From: a virus
Strand: one strand, 5' to 3'
IMG/VR virus record: IMGVR_UViG_3300006916_000265
Coordinates: 1-28,899 of that record
Length of the DNA stretch: 28,899 nucleotides
Shown: piece by piece, positions 22,673-28,899 of the stretch
Layout of the letters: every line of letters starts with the position of its first letter
Position numbering within the stretch: the stretch's first letter is position 1
The notes under the pieces: model-generated
What the model was told of the DNA's origin: nothing
The model's database searches: none
What the model saw: only the letters and a program-made list of their open reading frames with translations
Made by a program: the position numbers and the translations under genes

Positions 22673-23413
22673 ATGAGTTCATTCAAAAATATAGAGAATC
22701 AATTTAATGAAAATGCTTCATACTCAGCGTTTAAAAAACTAGTACAACAAGATCTAGTAATTTCACACTACCAAGCGTCTAAAAAGTTTTGTACTAACGC
22801 TACTGTATACTTATTTGGTGATAATATAGAAGTAATAGACCCAACTCCTACTCCAACACCCACTCAAACACCTACACCTACTCAAACTCAAACCCCTACG
22901 CCAACTCAAACACCTACTCAAACTCCAACAGGTACACCTACCGGTACGCCTACAAATACTCCTACTCCTACTAACACATCAACACCTACAGGTACACCTA
23001 CAAGTACCCCTCCGGCTCCTTCAAATAGTGCAACACCAACACCAACGTCAACTAGTACGCCAACACCTACTAGCACTGTAACACCAACTCCTAGTAATAC
23101 CGCAGCATGTTATGCAACAGTATTTAGTGCTTCTTTAGAAACAATATTTAACGGAGCTTGTAGTGAAACTATAGCACAGGTATTATATACTGACTATAGC
23201 GGTTCATGGCCTCCAACTCAAGCATACTTAGACGGAGGAGGATCATTGACTGTATTTACAAATGACACTTGTACACCATCTCCTAATACTTATTATGCAT
23301 TCGATAGTAGTTCAGCAACAGGTACAGATGTTAATGCATTCTTAAGAGTAGATGATAGTATAGGAGATCATCCTGGAGATGTTGTTCAAATTTATAACTG
23401 TGATACGCCATAA
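22673..23413 (+). CDS. Fibre-like protein with VYLFGDNI anchor and Pro/Thr-rich stalk
   Basis: The 246-residue protein has three parts. An N-terminal domain (1-56) ends in [14 protein letters not shown] Pro/Thr-rich stalk follows (about 57-143; P-T-P-T-Q-T-P-T and P-T-G-T-P-T repeats with Ser interruptions). The C-terminal Cys-containing beta module (about 145-246) includes [19 protein letters not shown] and a late T-C-T-P-S-P. The anchor recurs in the next gene ([12 protein letters not shown]). Its TAA overlaps the next ATG by one base, so this looks like a tandem duplication with divergence in stalk length and tip. Confidence 0.7.
   Translation: MSSFKNIENQFNENASYSAFKKLVQQDLVISHYQASKKFCTNATVYLFGDNIEVIDPTPTPTPTQTPTPTQTQTPTPTQTPTQTPTGTPTGTPTNTPTPTNTSTPTGTPTSTPPAPSNSATPTPTSTSTPTPTSTVTPTPSNTAACYATVFSASLETIFNGACSETIAQVLYTDYSGSWPPTQAYLDGGGSLTVFTNDTCTPSPNTYYAFDSSSATGTDVNAFLRVDDSIGDHPGDVVQIYNCDTP
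22840..23102 (+). repeat. Pro/Thr codon repeat, short stalk
   Basis: These are degenerate tandem Thr-Pro codons with Gln, Gly, Asn and Ser inserts. Thr is written ACT, ACA, ACG and ACC and Pro CCT, CCA, CCG and CCC in irregular order, so the protein repeats more regularly than the DNA. Encodes the stalk of the protein at 22673-23413. Confidence 0.75.
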
Positions 23414-26286
23414 TGGGATTTTCTAACAACATATCATCCCTTATAGTTTATAAACAAGCTAAAAAAGAACAAACTGTCGATGTCAATAACAGTGTTTATC
23501 TTTTTGGAGATAATATACCTGTTATACTACCTTCACCAACTCCAACAAATACTCCAACAGTAACTCCTACTAACACAGTAACTCCTACTAACACGAGTAC
23601 ACCAACTCAAACACCAACTAATACTCCGACAGGAACTCCGACAGGAACTCCAACCAATACTCCAACGCCTACAAATACTCCAACTAACACTCCAACGTCT
23701 ACTAGTACCCCTACTAACACACCTAGTAACACACCTACAGGTACACCTACACCAACTAATACACCTAGTAATACACCGACAGGTACACCAACACCTACAA
23801 ATACTCCAACTAATACTCCAACACCTACTAGTACAGCAACTCCAACTAATACCCCTACTCCGACACTGGATTGTAGCTTTGAAATAGAAGTAGATGACGA
23901 ACCTGCACCAACAGCTACAAATACCCCTACTCCTACATCAACTGCTACTAACACCCCTACTCCTACTAATACACCTACTAATACACCTACACCTACATTA
24001 GATTGTAGTTTTGAAATAGATGTAGACGATGAACCTGCTCCTACTGCTACTAATACTCCAACACCGACTTCTACTGCAACGAATACTCCTACACCAACCA
24101 ATACTCCAACTAACACACCTACACCTACATTAGACTGTAGCTTTGAAATAGAAGTAGATGACGAACCTGCTCCTACTGCAACAAATACTCCTACGCCAAC
24201 TAGCACACCAACTCAAACTGCTACGCCTACTCAAACTCCAACTAACACTCCAACTAACACTCCGACAGGAACTCCAACAGGTACACCAACTGGTACGCCT
24301 ACAAATACTCCGACTAATACACCTACCCCGACTAATACTAGCACACCAACTCCTTCACCTACATTAGACTGTAGTTTTGAAATAGACGTAGATGATGAAC
24401 CTGCTCCTACTGCTACTAATACTCCTACGCCAACTCAGACACCAACTAATACACCTACTAATACACCAACTCAAACACCAACTCAAACACCGACTGGTAC
24501 TGCTACTAGTACACCAACTCCAACTGAAACATCTACTCAAACTCCAACACCGACTAGTACTCCAACTAATACACCAACTAATACTCCAACAGGAACACCG
24601 ACTGGTACACCGACTAATACCCCTACCGGTACACCAACTCAAACACCGACTAATACTTCTACCCCAACTAACACACCTACACCTACATTAGACTGTAGCT
24701 TTGATATTATAGTAACTGAAGAAGCAGCTCCAACAGCAACACCTACTCAGACACCTACTAGTACGCCAACTAATACTCCAACTAATACCCCTACAAAAAC
24801 ACCAACTAATACTCCTACTAATACCTCTACACCAACTAACACCCCGAGTAACACACCAACTAATACTCCGAGTAATACTCCAACTAACACTCCTACCCCA
24901 ACTAATACTCCAAGTAATACGCCAACTGGAACACCAACTAATACTCCAACTAATACTCAAACTCCAACTGGTACTGCAACGAATACACCTACACCTACAA
25001 ATACTCCGACTAATACACCATCTAACACTCCAACGAATACACCTACGCCTACAAATACTCCAACAAACACTCCTACTAATACTGTAACGCCTACGAATAC
25101 TCCTACCAAGACACCAACTAATACTCCAACTAATACTCAAACTCCTACAAAAACACCAACTAATACTCCTACTAATACTCCTACTAATACACAAACTCCA
25201 ACTAATACACCTACGAATACCGTAACTCCTACTAATACACAAACTCCAACTAATACACCAACACCTACGCCAACTCCATCGAGAGCTCAATACTCTATAG
25301 ATGTATTTTCATCTAACGGACCTATAACTACTACATCAGGTGGAGATGCTGCTGGAGGCTTAGCTTGTGAAGCTATTGGAGACGGAAGTAAACAGAAAAC
25401 TATAAAAATAGTTAAGTCTGTAGCTAACGGTGGAAGTAATGGATACCCAGAGATTGGAGATGATCTATACATCGGAACTACTAAACTATCTGGTGGAGGA
25501 TATGTTAGTTATGTAGACACTTCAGGTACTTGTGGAGTTGGTCCTCAAAATACTTACTTTGGATATAGTGCTGCAGGTATTGTAAGTACAGGATTAACTT
25601 GTTGTACAGAAACAACACCTACTCCTACACCTACAAACACACAAACTCCTACACCAACAAACACTCCTACAAACACTCAAACACCTACACCTTCTCCATC
25701 TCAAACTTCTTGTGTTGAAGTTACACTAGGTGAAGGTTCTACTTACGGTATAGCATGTGATGACTATGTCGACGGCGGAGCAACATTCTACATAGACAGT
25801 ACAGAGTTATCAACAGCAAATAATTTATATGATGCTGCTACTTGTTTAGTTGCTGACCATGCAACAGCTCAATACTACTCAGACGGTGAAATATGGAAAT
25901 ACTGGAACGGTAGTGAATTTACTACAGATGGAGATTGCGGTATATATGGATCTACTCCAGCATCACCGACACCTACTCCAACTCAAACACCTACTCCTAC
26001 TAACGCAGCAGTTACTCTATATAACATGACTTTAGGAACAGATGCAAGCTCAGGTCAAGACGCTTGCGATGATATAAACTTTGATGGAGGGTCGAGCTTT
26101 AAAGTTACTACTGACGATGGGTTCGGCGGTGGACAACTTGTTGACGGTTCAACTGTAGTTTATAATTCTTCTGGAACATCTGTAATAGCTAACACATACG
26201 TATCAGATGGGTCAAGTGTAGGTCTTACTAACGGTAGCGGGGTATGGACTCAATCAGGAGGCTCTGGAGGGATCTGTGGCTTATAA
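23413..26286 (+). CDS. Giant Pro/Thr-rich (mucin-like) tail-fibre-like protein
   Basis: The 957-residue protein has an N-terminal anchor (1-39, [12 protein letters not shown]) and a Pro/Thr tract (40-622), mostly T-N-T-P-T and T-P-T units. Five acidic islands of the form [13 protein letters not shown] start near residues 152, 196, 240, 318 and 426. Three beta-rich modules then follow, separated by short Pro/Thr linkers: A (about 626-735, shared with the protein at 16301), B (about 766-840; [13 protein letters not shown], ending in Cys) and C (about 864-957; ends G-G-I-C-G-L). B resembles small Cys-bounded modules in Bacteroidota and phage surface proteins. There is no signal peptide. Likely a long flexible fibre carrying several binding modules. 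The tract may be glycosylated, which is inference. Confidence 0.7.
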   Translation: MGFSNNISSLIVYKQAKKEQTVDVNNSVYLFGDNIPVILPSPTPTNTPTVTPTNTVTPTNTSTPTQTPTNTPTGTPTGTPTNTPTPTNTPTNTPTSTSTPTNTPSNTPTGTPTPTNTPSNTPTGTPTPTNTPTNTPTPTSTATPTNTPTPTLDCSFEIEVDDEPAPTATNTPTPTSTATNTPTPTNTPTNTPTPTLDCSFEIDVDDEPAPTATNTPTPTSTATNTPTPTNTPTNTPTPTLDCSFEIEVDDEPAPTATNTPTPTSTPTQTATPTQTPTNTPTNTPTGTPTGTPTGTPTNTPTNTPTPTNTSTPTPSPTLDCSFEIDVDDEPAPTATNTPTPTQTPTNTPTNTPTQTPTQTPTGTATSTPTPTETSTQTPTPTSTPTNTPTNTPTGTPTGTPTNTPTGTPTQTPTNTSTPTNTPTPTLDCSFDIIVTEEAAPTATPTQTPTSTPTNTPTNTPTKTPTNTPTNTSTPTNTPSNTPTNTPSNTPTNTPTPTNTPSNTPTGTPTNTPTNTQTPTGTATNTPTPTNTPTNTPSNTPTNTPTPTNTPTNTPTNTVTPTNTPTKTPTNTPTNTQTPTKTPTNTPTNTPTNTQTPTNTPTNTVTPTNTQTPTNTPTPTPTPSRAQYSIDVFSSNGPITTTSGGDAAGGLACEAIGDGSKQKTIKIVKSVANGGSNGYPEIGDDLYIGTTKLSGGGYVSYVDTSGTCGVGPQNTYFGYSAAGIVSTGLTCCTETTPTPTPTNTQTPTPTNTPTNTQTPTPSPSQTSCVEVTLGEGSTYGIACDDYVDGGATFYIDSTELSTANNLYDAATCLVADHATAQYYSDGEIWKYWNGSEFTTDGDCGIYGSTPASPTPTPTQTPTPTNAAVTLYNMTLGTDASSGQDACDDINFDGGSSFKVTTDDGFGGGQLVDGSTVVYNSSGTSVIANTYVSDGSSVGLTNGSGVWTQSGGSGGICGL
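23530..25278 (+). repeat. Long degenerate Pro/Thr codon repeat with acidic islands
   Basis: About 1.75 kb of Thr-Pro-Thr-Asn type codons encode residues 40-622 of the fibre-like protein. Synonymous codons are mixed so that long exact DNA repeats are few, apart from the island units, which start at 23866, 23998, 24130, 24364 and 24688 (spacings 132, 132, 234 and 324 bases). The low-complexity bias keeps other frames open, giving spurious Gly/Val-rich minus-strand and Leu/His-rich plus-strand frames. Confidence 0.8.
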
Positions 26287-26311
26287 AAAAATTAATTCGT
26301 AAATTATAATA

Positions 26312-26776
26312 ATGTGGTTATATAAAGACAAAGAGATACACTCTATCGAGGATATGCCCGAAGGCACTTATGGTTTTATATACGAAGTGACTCATACTAA
26401 GAGTAAGCAGAAGTATATAGGTAAAAAAGTATTATACTTTGAAAGAAATAAGAGATTAGGAAAAAAAGCATTAGCAGCATTAAAAGAAGAGCGTGCTAAA
26501 AAAGGAATGAAGGGTAGAACACCACTTAAGCAAAAAGTGATAACCGAATCAGACTGGAAAGATTATTTTGGTTCTCACCTTAAAATAAAAGAACTTTTAA
26601 AACGAGATGGTCCTGATGCATTTACTAAAAAAATCTTGCAGTATGTATCTAATAAGAAACAGCTTACATATTTTGAGTGTAAGTACCTATTTATAAATGA
26701 AGTATTAGACTCTAGAAATAACTATATTAACGATAATATTCTAGGTAAATTTTATAGAAAAGACTTTGAATTATGA
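26312..26776 (+). CDS. GIY-YIG-like putative endonuclease
   Basis: The 154-residue protein has an N-terminal GIY-YIG-like core. G-F-I-Y (21-24) is strand one, and after ten residues K-Y-I-G-K-K (34-39) is strand two. A basic helix, W-K-D-Y-F-G-S (about 82-88) and a late Glu in T-Y-F-E-C-K-Y-L-F (about 129-137) follow. It ends N-D-N-I-L-G-K-F-Y-R-K-D-F. I recall this as a recurrent phage protein in T4-like marine phages, annotated as a nuclease. It sits inside the late operon between a fibre gene and a conserved protein. It could be a homing-type (Seg-like) element or a late-acting DNA-processing nuclease. No DNA-binding C-terminal module is obvious. Confidence 0.65.
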   Translation: MWLYKDKEIHSIEDMPEGTYGFIYEVTHTKSKQKYIGKKVLYFERNKRLGKKALAALKEERAKKGMKGRTPLKQKVITESDWKDYFGSHLKIKELLKRDGPDAFTKKILQYVSNKKQLTYFECKYLFINEVLDSRNNYINDNILGKFYRKDFEL

Positions 26777-27558
26777 TTAAACTAAAAGAAATAATCGGAT
26801 ACCCATCACTAAAGTACCACATAGACAATAAACTCTCTTTACATGAGCATGTCTACCGCTATAACTCAGATGCCTTTATACAACTGTTTAAAGAAGCTAG
26901 AGAAGCTTATAATAACGAAGAAATAGAACTTTCAGAAGAAGATCAAGAGTTATTAGAAACAACTGATATAGGAGAGTATGGAGAGTATAATGGTTTAAAA
27001 GTGCCTTTAGACTTACCGATGGTATCACCAAAGTATAACCCTCTGTTTGAAATCGGATGTATGATCGACGAGATGATCGAAGATGAAAATACAATCGATG
27101 AAGCTTCTTCGATAGACCAAATGATTAACTTTGAACAAGTTAAAGAATTAGTAGAGTCTATTGGGGGTAACATAAACATGGACAAATTTAGAAAAGCAGT
27201 TTCATTACAAAATGAATCTTTCGATTATAATGGTTTTGAAATGCTAAAAGCATCCGTAGATTACATACCGGAAGCAGAGTACAGAGGTAAAAAGGTTGCA
27301 CTTAACAAACCTAAGAGAGGCGGAAGTAAAAAATTCTACGTCTACGTTAAGAGTAAAAAAGGAAACGTCAAAAAAGTTTCTTTTGGAGATACTGGTCTTT
27401 CAGTAAAATTAAAAAAGAGAGGAGCTAGAGCTTCTTTTGCTGCTAGACATAAATGCTCTACTAAAAAAGATAAAACGAAAGCAGGTTACTGGTCTTGTAA
27501 TATCGGAAGATATTGGAAATCACTAGGAGGTAGCTCAAACTTCTCAGGATACTGGTAG
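26773..27558 (+). CDS. Conserved two-domain phage protein with RHKC...YWSC motif
   Basis: The 261-residue protein has an N-terminal domain (1-84; H-V-Y-R-Y-N-S-D-A-F, then G-L-K-V-P-L-D-L-P-M). An acidic helical linker with I-D-E-M-I-E-D-E-N-T (98-107) follows, then a basic C-terminal domain (about 166-261). The last includes A-E-Y-R-G-K-K-V-A-L-N-K-P, K-K-F-Y-V-Y-V-K, R-H-K-C (225-228) and Y-W-S-C (239-242). I recall both domains from uncharacterised proteins of marine T4-like phages. The two Cys and one His suggest metal or disulfide, but this is not certain. It overlaps the GIY-YIG-like gene by 4 bases (ATGA). Possibly an internal head protein or virion nucleic-acid-binding protein. Confidence 0.55.
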   Translation: MIKLKEIIGYPSLKYHIDNKLSLHEHVYRYNSDAFIQLFKEAREAYNNEEIELSEEDQELLETTDIGEYGEYNGLKVPLDLPMVSPKYNPLFEIGCMIDEMIEDENTIDEASSIDQMINFEQVKELVESIGGNINMDKFRKAVSLQNESFDYNGFEMLKASVDYIPEAEYRGKKVALNKPKRGGSKKFYVYVKSKKGNVKKVSFGDTGLSVKLKKRGARASFAARHKCSTKKDKTKAGYWSCNIGRYWKSLGGSSNFSGYW

Positions 27559-27564
27559 AATAAT

Positions 27565-28407
27565 ATGGCTCATGAATATGGATATCACGATGGTGAAGTA
27601 ATAGATTTACGTAAAAGCACAGAGCTTAATAGTAATTACTATACAGGTTCTTATGCTCCATCTAGTGGTAGTAATAAAAGGTTAAACTACTATAGTGTAA
27701 GACACCTATACTATTCAAACTACGATACCGGTTCAGGGTATGTCGACCATTCTGGTAGTTTTTATAACTACGAAGAAAGTTCCTTTGCACCTGGTACTAG
27801 AACTATGGATATTACATCCGGTAGTGGTCTAGTTATCTCTATACCAAGAAAGTTATTCGGCACTAAGATACAACCTAACTCATTGATAGTCTCTTCATCA
27901 AATAGTAGTTATAGGTTAACTGATGATGGAGAGGGAAATCTGTTAAGAGGATCATCACACGTTGGTAATGTAATATACTCTCATGGGCAAGTAATAATTA
28001 CAGCAACTGGTTCTTTTGCTCATTATAGTTCAAGTTTCTTCGGGGACTTATCAGGATCAGCTGACCCAGCATTTGTATGCTTTAAATCAACTGTACCGGT
28101 TTATACTTACAACTATTCTTTAAAGGTTTCAGATTATGAATTTAATCATACTCAAAATCCTACAGCACAAAAAAATAATAGTATTCTCTACTATACTGGT
28201 AGTAGTAGCGATTCTTCTGGAAGTAGGTTTATAAGACCTTCTGGTCTATATGCAGATAATATTACAGGTTCTGAATTTCAGCCATACATTACTACAGTAG
28301 GTTTGTACAACGGCTCTAACGAACTTATAGCAGTCGGAAAACTTCCACAAGCATTACAGAAACCAAAAGATACTGAACTAACTATAAATTTAACTCTAGA
28401 TATATAA
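27565..28407 (+). CDS. Fibre-like protein, paralogue of C-terminal module at 21647
   Basis: The 280-residue Ser/Tyr/Gly-rich protein is built largely of beta strands. After an N-terminal M-A-H-E-Y-G-Y-H-D-G-E-V-I-D-L, a middle region has G-L-V-I-S-I-P-R-K-L-F-G-T-K-I (91-105), typical of phage fibre or appendage proteins. The C-terminal part (about 188-280) contains the E-F-N-H-T-Q-N-P-T and P-Y-I-T-T-V-G-L-Y-N blocks shared with the protein at 21647-22669. The intervening region has a Ser/Gly-rich insert (S-S-S-D-S-S-G-S-R). No Pro/Thr linker. It starts 6 bases after the previous gene and is followed at once by the truncated gene at 28419. Confidence 0.6.
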   Translation: MAHEYGYHDGEVIDLRKSTELNSNYYTGSYAPSSGSNKRLNYYSVRHLYYSNYDTGSGYVDHSGSFYNYEESSFAPGTRTMDITSGSGLVISIPRKLFGTKIQPNSLIVSSSNSSYRLTDDGEGNLLRGSSHVGNVIYSHGQVIITATGSFAHYSSSFFGDLSGSADPAFVCFKSTVPVYTYNYSLKVSDYEFNHTQNPTAQKNNSILYYTGSSSDSSGSRFIRPSGLYADNITGSEFQPYITTVGLYNGSNELIAVGKLPQALQKPKDTELTINLTLDI

Positions 28408-28414
28408 ACTAGAG
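28394..28414 (+). terminator. Possible hairpin CTCTAG/CTAGAG overlapping a stop codon
   Basis: CTCTAG (28394-28399) and CTAGAG (28409-28414) form a perfect 6-bp stem around the 9-base AT loop at 28400-28408, which includes the stop codon of the preceding gene. No T-run follows, so it is not a clear intrinsic terminator. It may instead affect translation of the gene starting at 28419. Confidence 0.25.
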
Positions 28415-28418
28415 AGTT

Positions 28419-28899
28419 ATGCATTTTAAGGAAGCACTTATACAATCGAAAGATAATAAAAATATATTTTATCTTGCACCAATCCCCGTCTGGGTTGAAG
28501 TTTTTGATGACGATTCTCTTCACGATAGGGTCTACGATTTAGGAATGAAAAAATTAAATGACTCTCAAAAACAGATGGGTCAAGAGCTACCTAATCAGAT
28601 AGATACAGAAAGGATTAATTCATATAAAGTAAACTATAAAAGAAGAGAAAACTGGATAGAACCTAATGAGTATAGCCCGATAGGTAGCAGATTTTTTACC
28701 CCTCCTAATAATTTTTTAGATATAGAGAATGAAGATGTAATTACTATACGTAATAGAATAAATAACAGTTATAAAAAATTACTATCCTATCTAGAAATTA
28801 AAAACAATCAATCACCAAAAATAACAGAGAGCTGGATGCAGTATTATGACCCTCATTCAGGTAGAGGACATAATGCTCATAATCACTGTAGATGGGAAC
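28419..28899 (+). CDS. Possible 2OG-Fe(II) oxygenase, 3' partial
   Basis: The frame is open from ATG 28419 to the end of the window (160 codons). The N-terminal part (I-F-Y-L-A-P-I-P-V-W-V-E-V-F-D-D, about 16-31) resembles the start of phage 2OG-Fe(II) oxygenases of the TIGR02466 type. E-S-W-M-Q-Y-Y-D-P-H-S-G-R-G-H-N-A-H-N-H-C-R-W at 137-159 resembles the segment holding the first metal His, with candidate ligands H151, H154 and H156. The second His and the 2OG-binding Arg would be beyond the window, so the call is provisional. It would be a second dioxygenase besides that at 4591-5049 and is transcribed with the fibre genes, consistent with modification of virion or surface components. Confidence 0.45.
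   Translation, partial: MHFKEALIQSKDNKNIFYLAPIPVWVEVFDDDSLHDRVYDLGMKKLNDSQKQMGQELPNQIDTERINSYKVNYKRRENWIEPNEYSPIGSRFFTPPNNFLDIENEDVITIRNRINNSYKKLLSYLEIKNNQSPKITESWMQYYDPHSGRGHNAHNHCRWE

Noticed and set aside
23607-24206. Long minus-strand Gly/Val-rich reading frame opposite the Pro/Thr tract
   Set aside because: It is the reverse complement of Thr-Pro codons, with extreme low complexity and no start signal; the plus-strand frame is fixed by its anchor and tip domains.
24158-24691. Leu/His-rich plus-strand frames inside the giant fibre gene
   Set aside because: They arise from the same codon repeat read out of frame and have no recognisable protein features.
22840-25278. Repeats that could suggest a CRISPR array or minisatellite
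   Set aside because: There are no constant repeats with unique spacers; the periodicity is that of Thr-Pro codons in one continuous coding frame.
16301-26286. Diversity-generating retroelement acting on the fibre tips
   Set aside because: No reverse transcriptase gene and no template/variable repeat pair with A-specific mismatches were seen in the window.

Overview
The window looks like part of the genome of a contractile-tailed, T4-like bacteriophage. It is AT-rich and densely packed, and almost every gene is on the plus strand with short overlaps or very small gaps. The phage assignment rests on T4-type baseplate genes in a late operon: a gp5-like hub/OB-fold protein, gp25, a gp6/baseplate-J-like protein and a family of fibre-like proteins. 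A gp55-like late sigma factor precedes them. Most starts lack a Shine-Dalgarno sequence and are preceded by short A/T runs. This is typical of Bacteroidota and their phages, so a flavobacterium-like aquatic host is the best guess, inferred rather than shown. I see no integrase, tRNA, rRNA, CRISPR array, sheath, tube, tape-measure or terminase gene here.

Layout. (1) 1-6474 is an accessory region. It holds a 5'-truncated papain-like protein, a tiny membrane protein, an overlapping trio (methyltransferase fold, SGNH hydrolase, glycosyltransferase-like), and a Trp/Tyr-rich conserved protein bracketed by a GC-rich repeat pair. A gene-poor AT-rich stretch (3586-4061) and two small proteins follow. 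Then comes the only minus-strand operon (WavE-like glycosyltransferase plus 2OG-Fe(II) oxygenase) and a divergent gene of unknown function. (2) 6516-7629 encodes a T5orf172/GIY-YIG-type protein and a putative lipoprotein whose signal peptide lies in an unusually GC-rich patch. (3) 7748-9886 encodes an HD-domain phosphohydrolase, a one-TM protein, the gp55-like sigma factor and an acidic protein. (4) 9876-28407 is the late structural operon, interrupted by a GIY-YIG-like nuclease and a conserved two-domain phage protein. (5) 28419-end is a truncated, possible 2OG-Fe(II) oxygenase.

How the parts may work together. The sigma factor probably directs transcription of the baseplate and fibre operon. 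Five structural proteins contain Pro/Thr linkers. In the 957-residue protein at 23413-26286 the linker is nearly 600 residues long, mucin-like, and carries five short acidic Cys-containing islands. The linkers join small beta-rich, Cys-containing modules that recur in other proteins of the window. The same window encodes two glycosyltransferase-like proteins, a methyltransferase-like protein, an SGNH hydrolase and one or two 2OG oxygenases. One testable idea is that the phage chemically decorates its own Pro/Thr-rich fibres. The alternative is that these enzymes remodel the host surface glycan.
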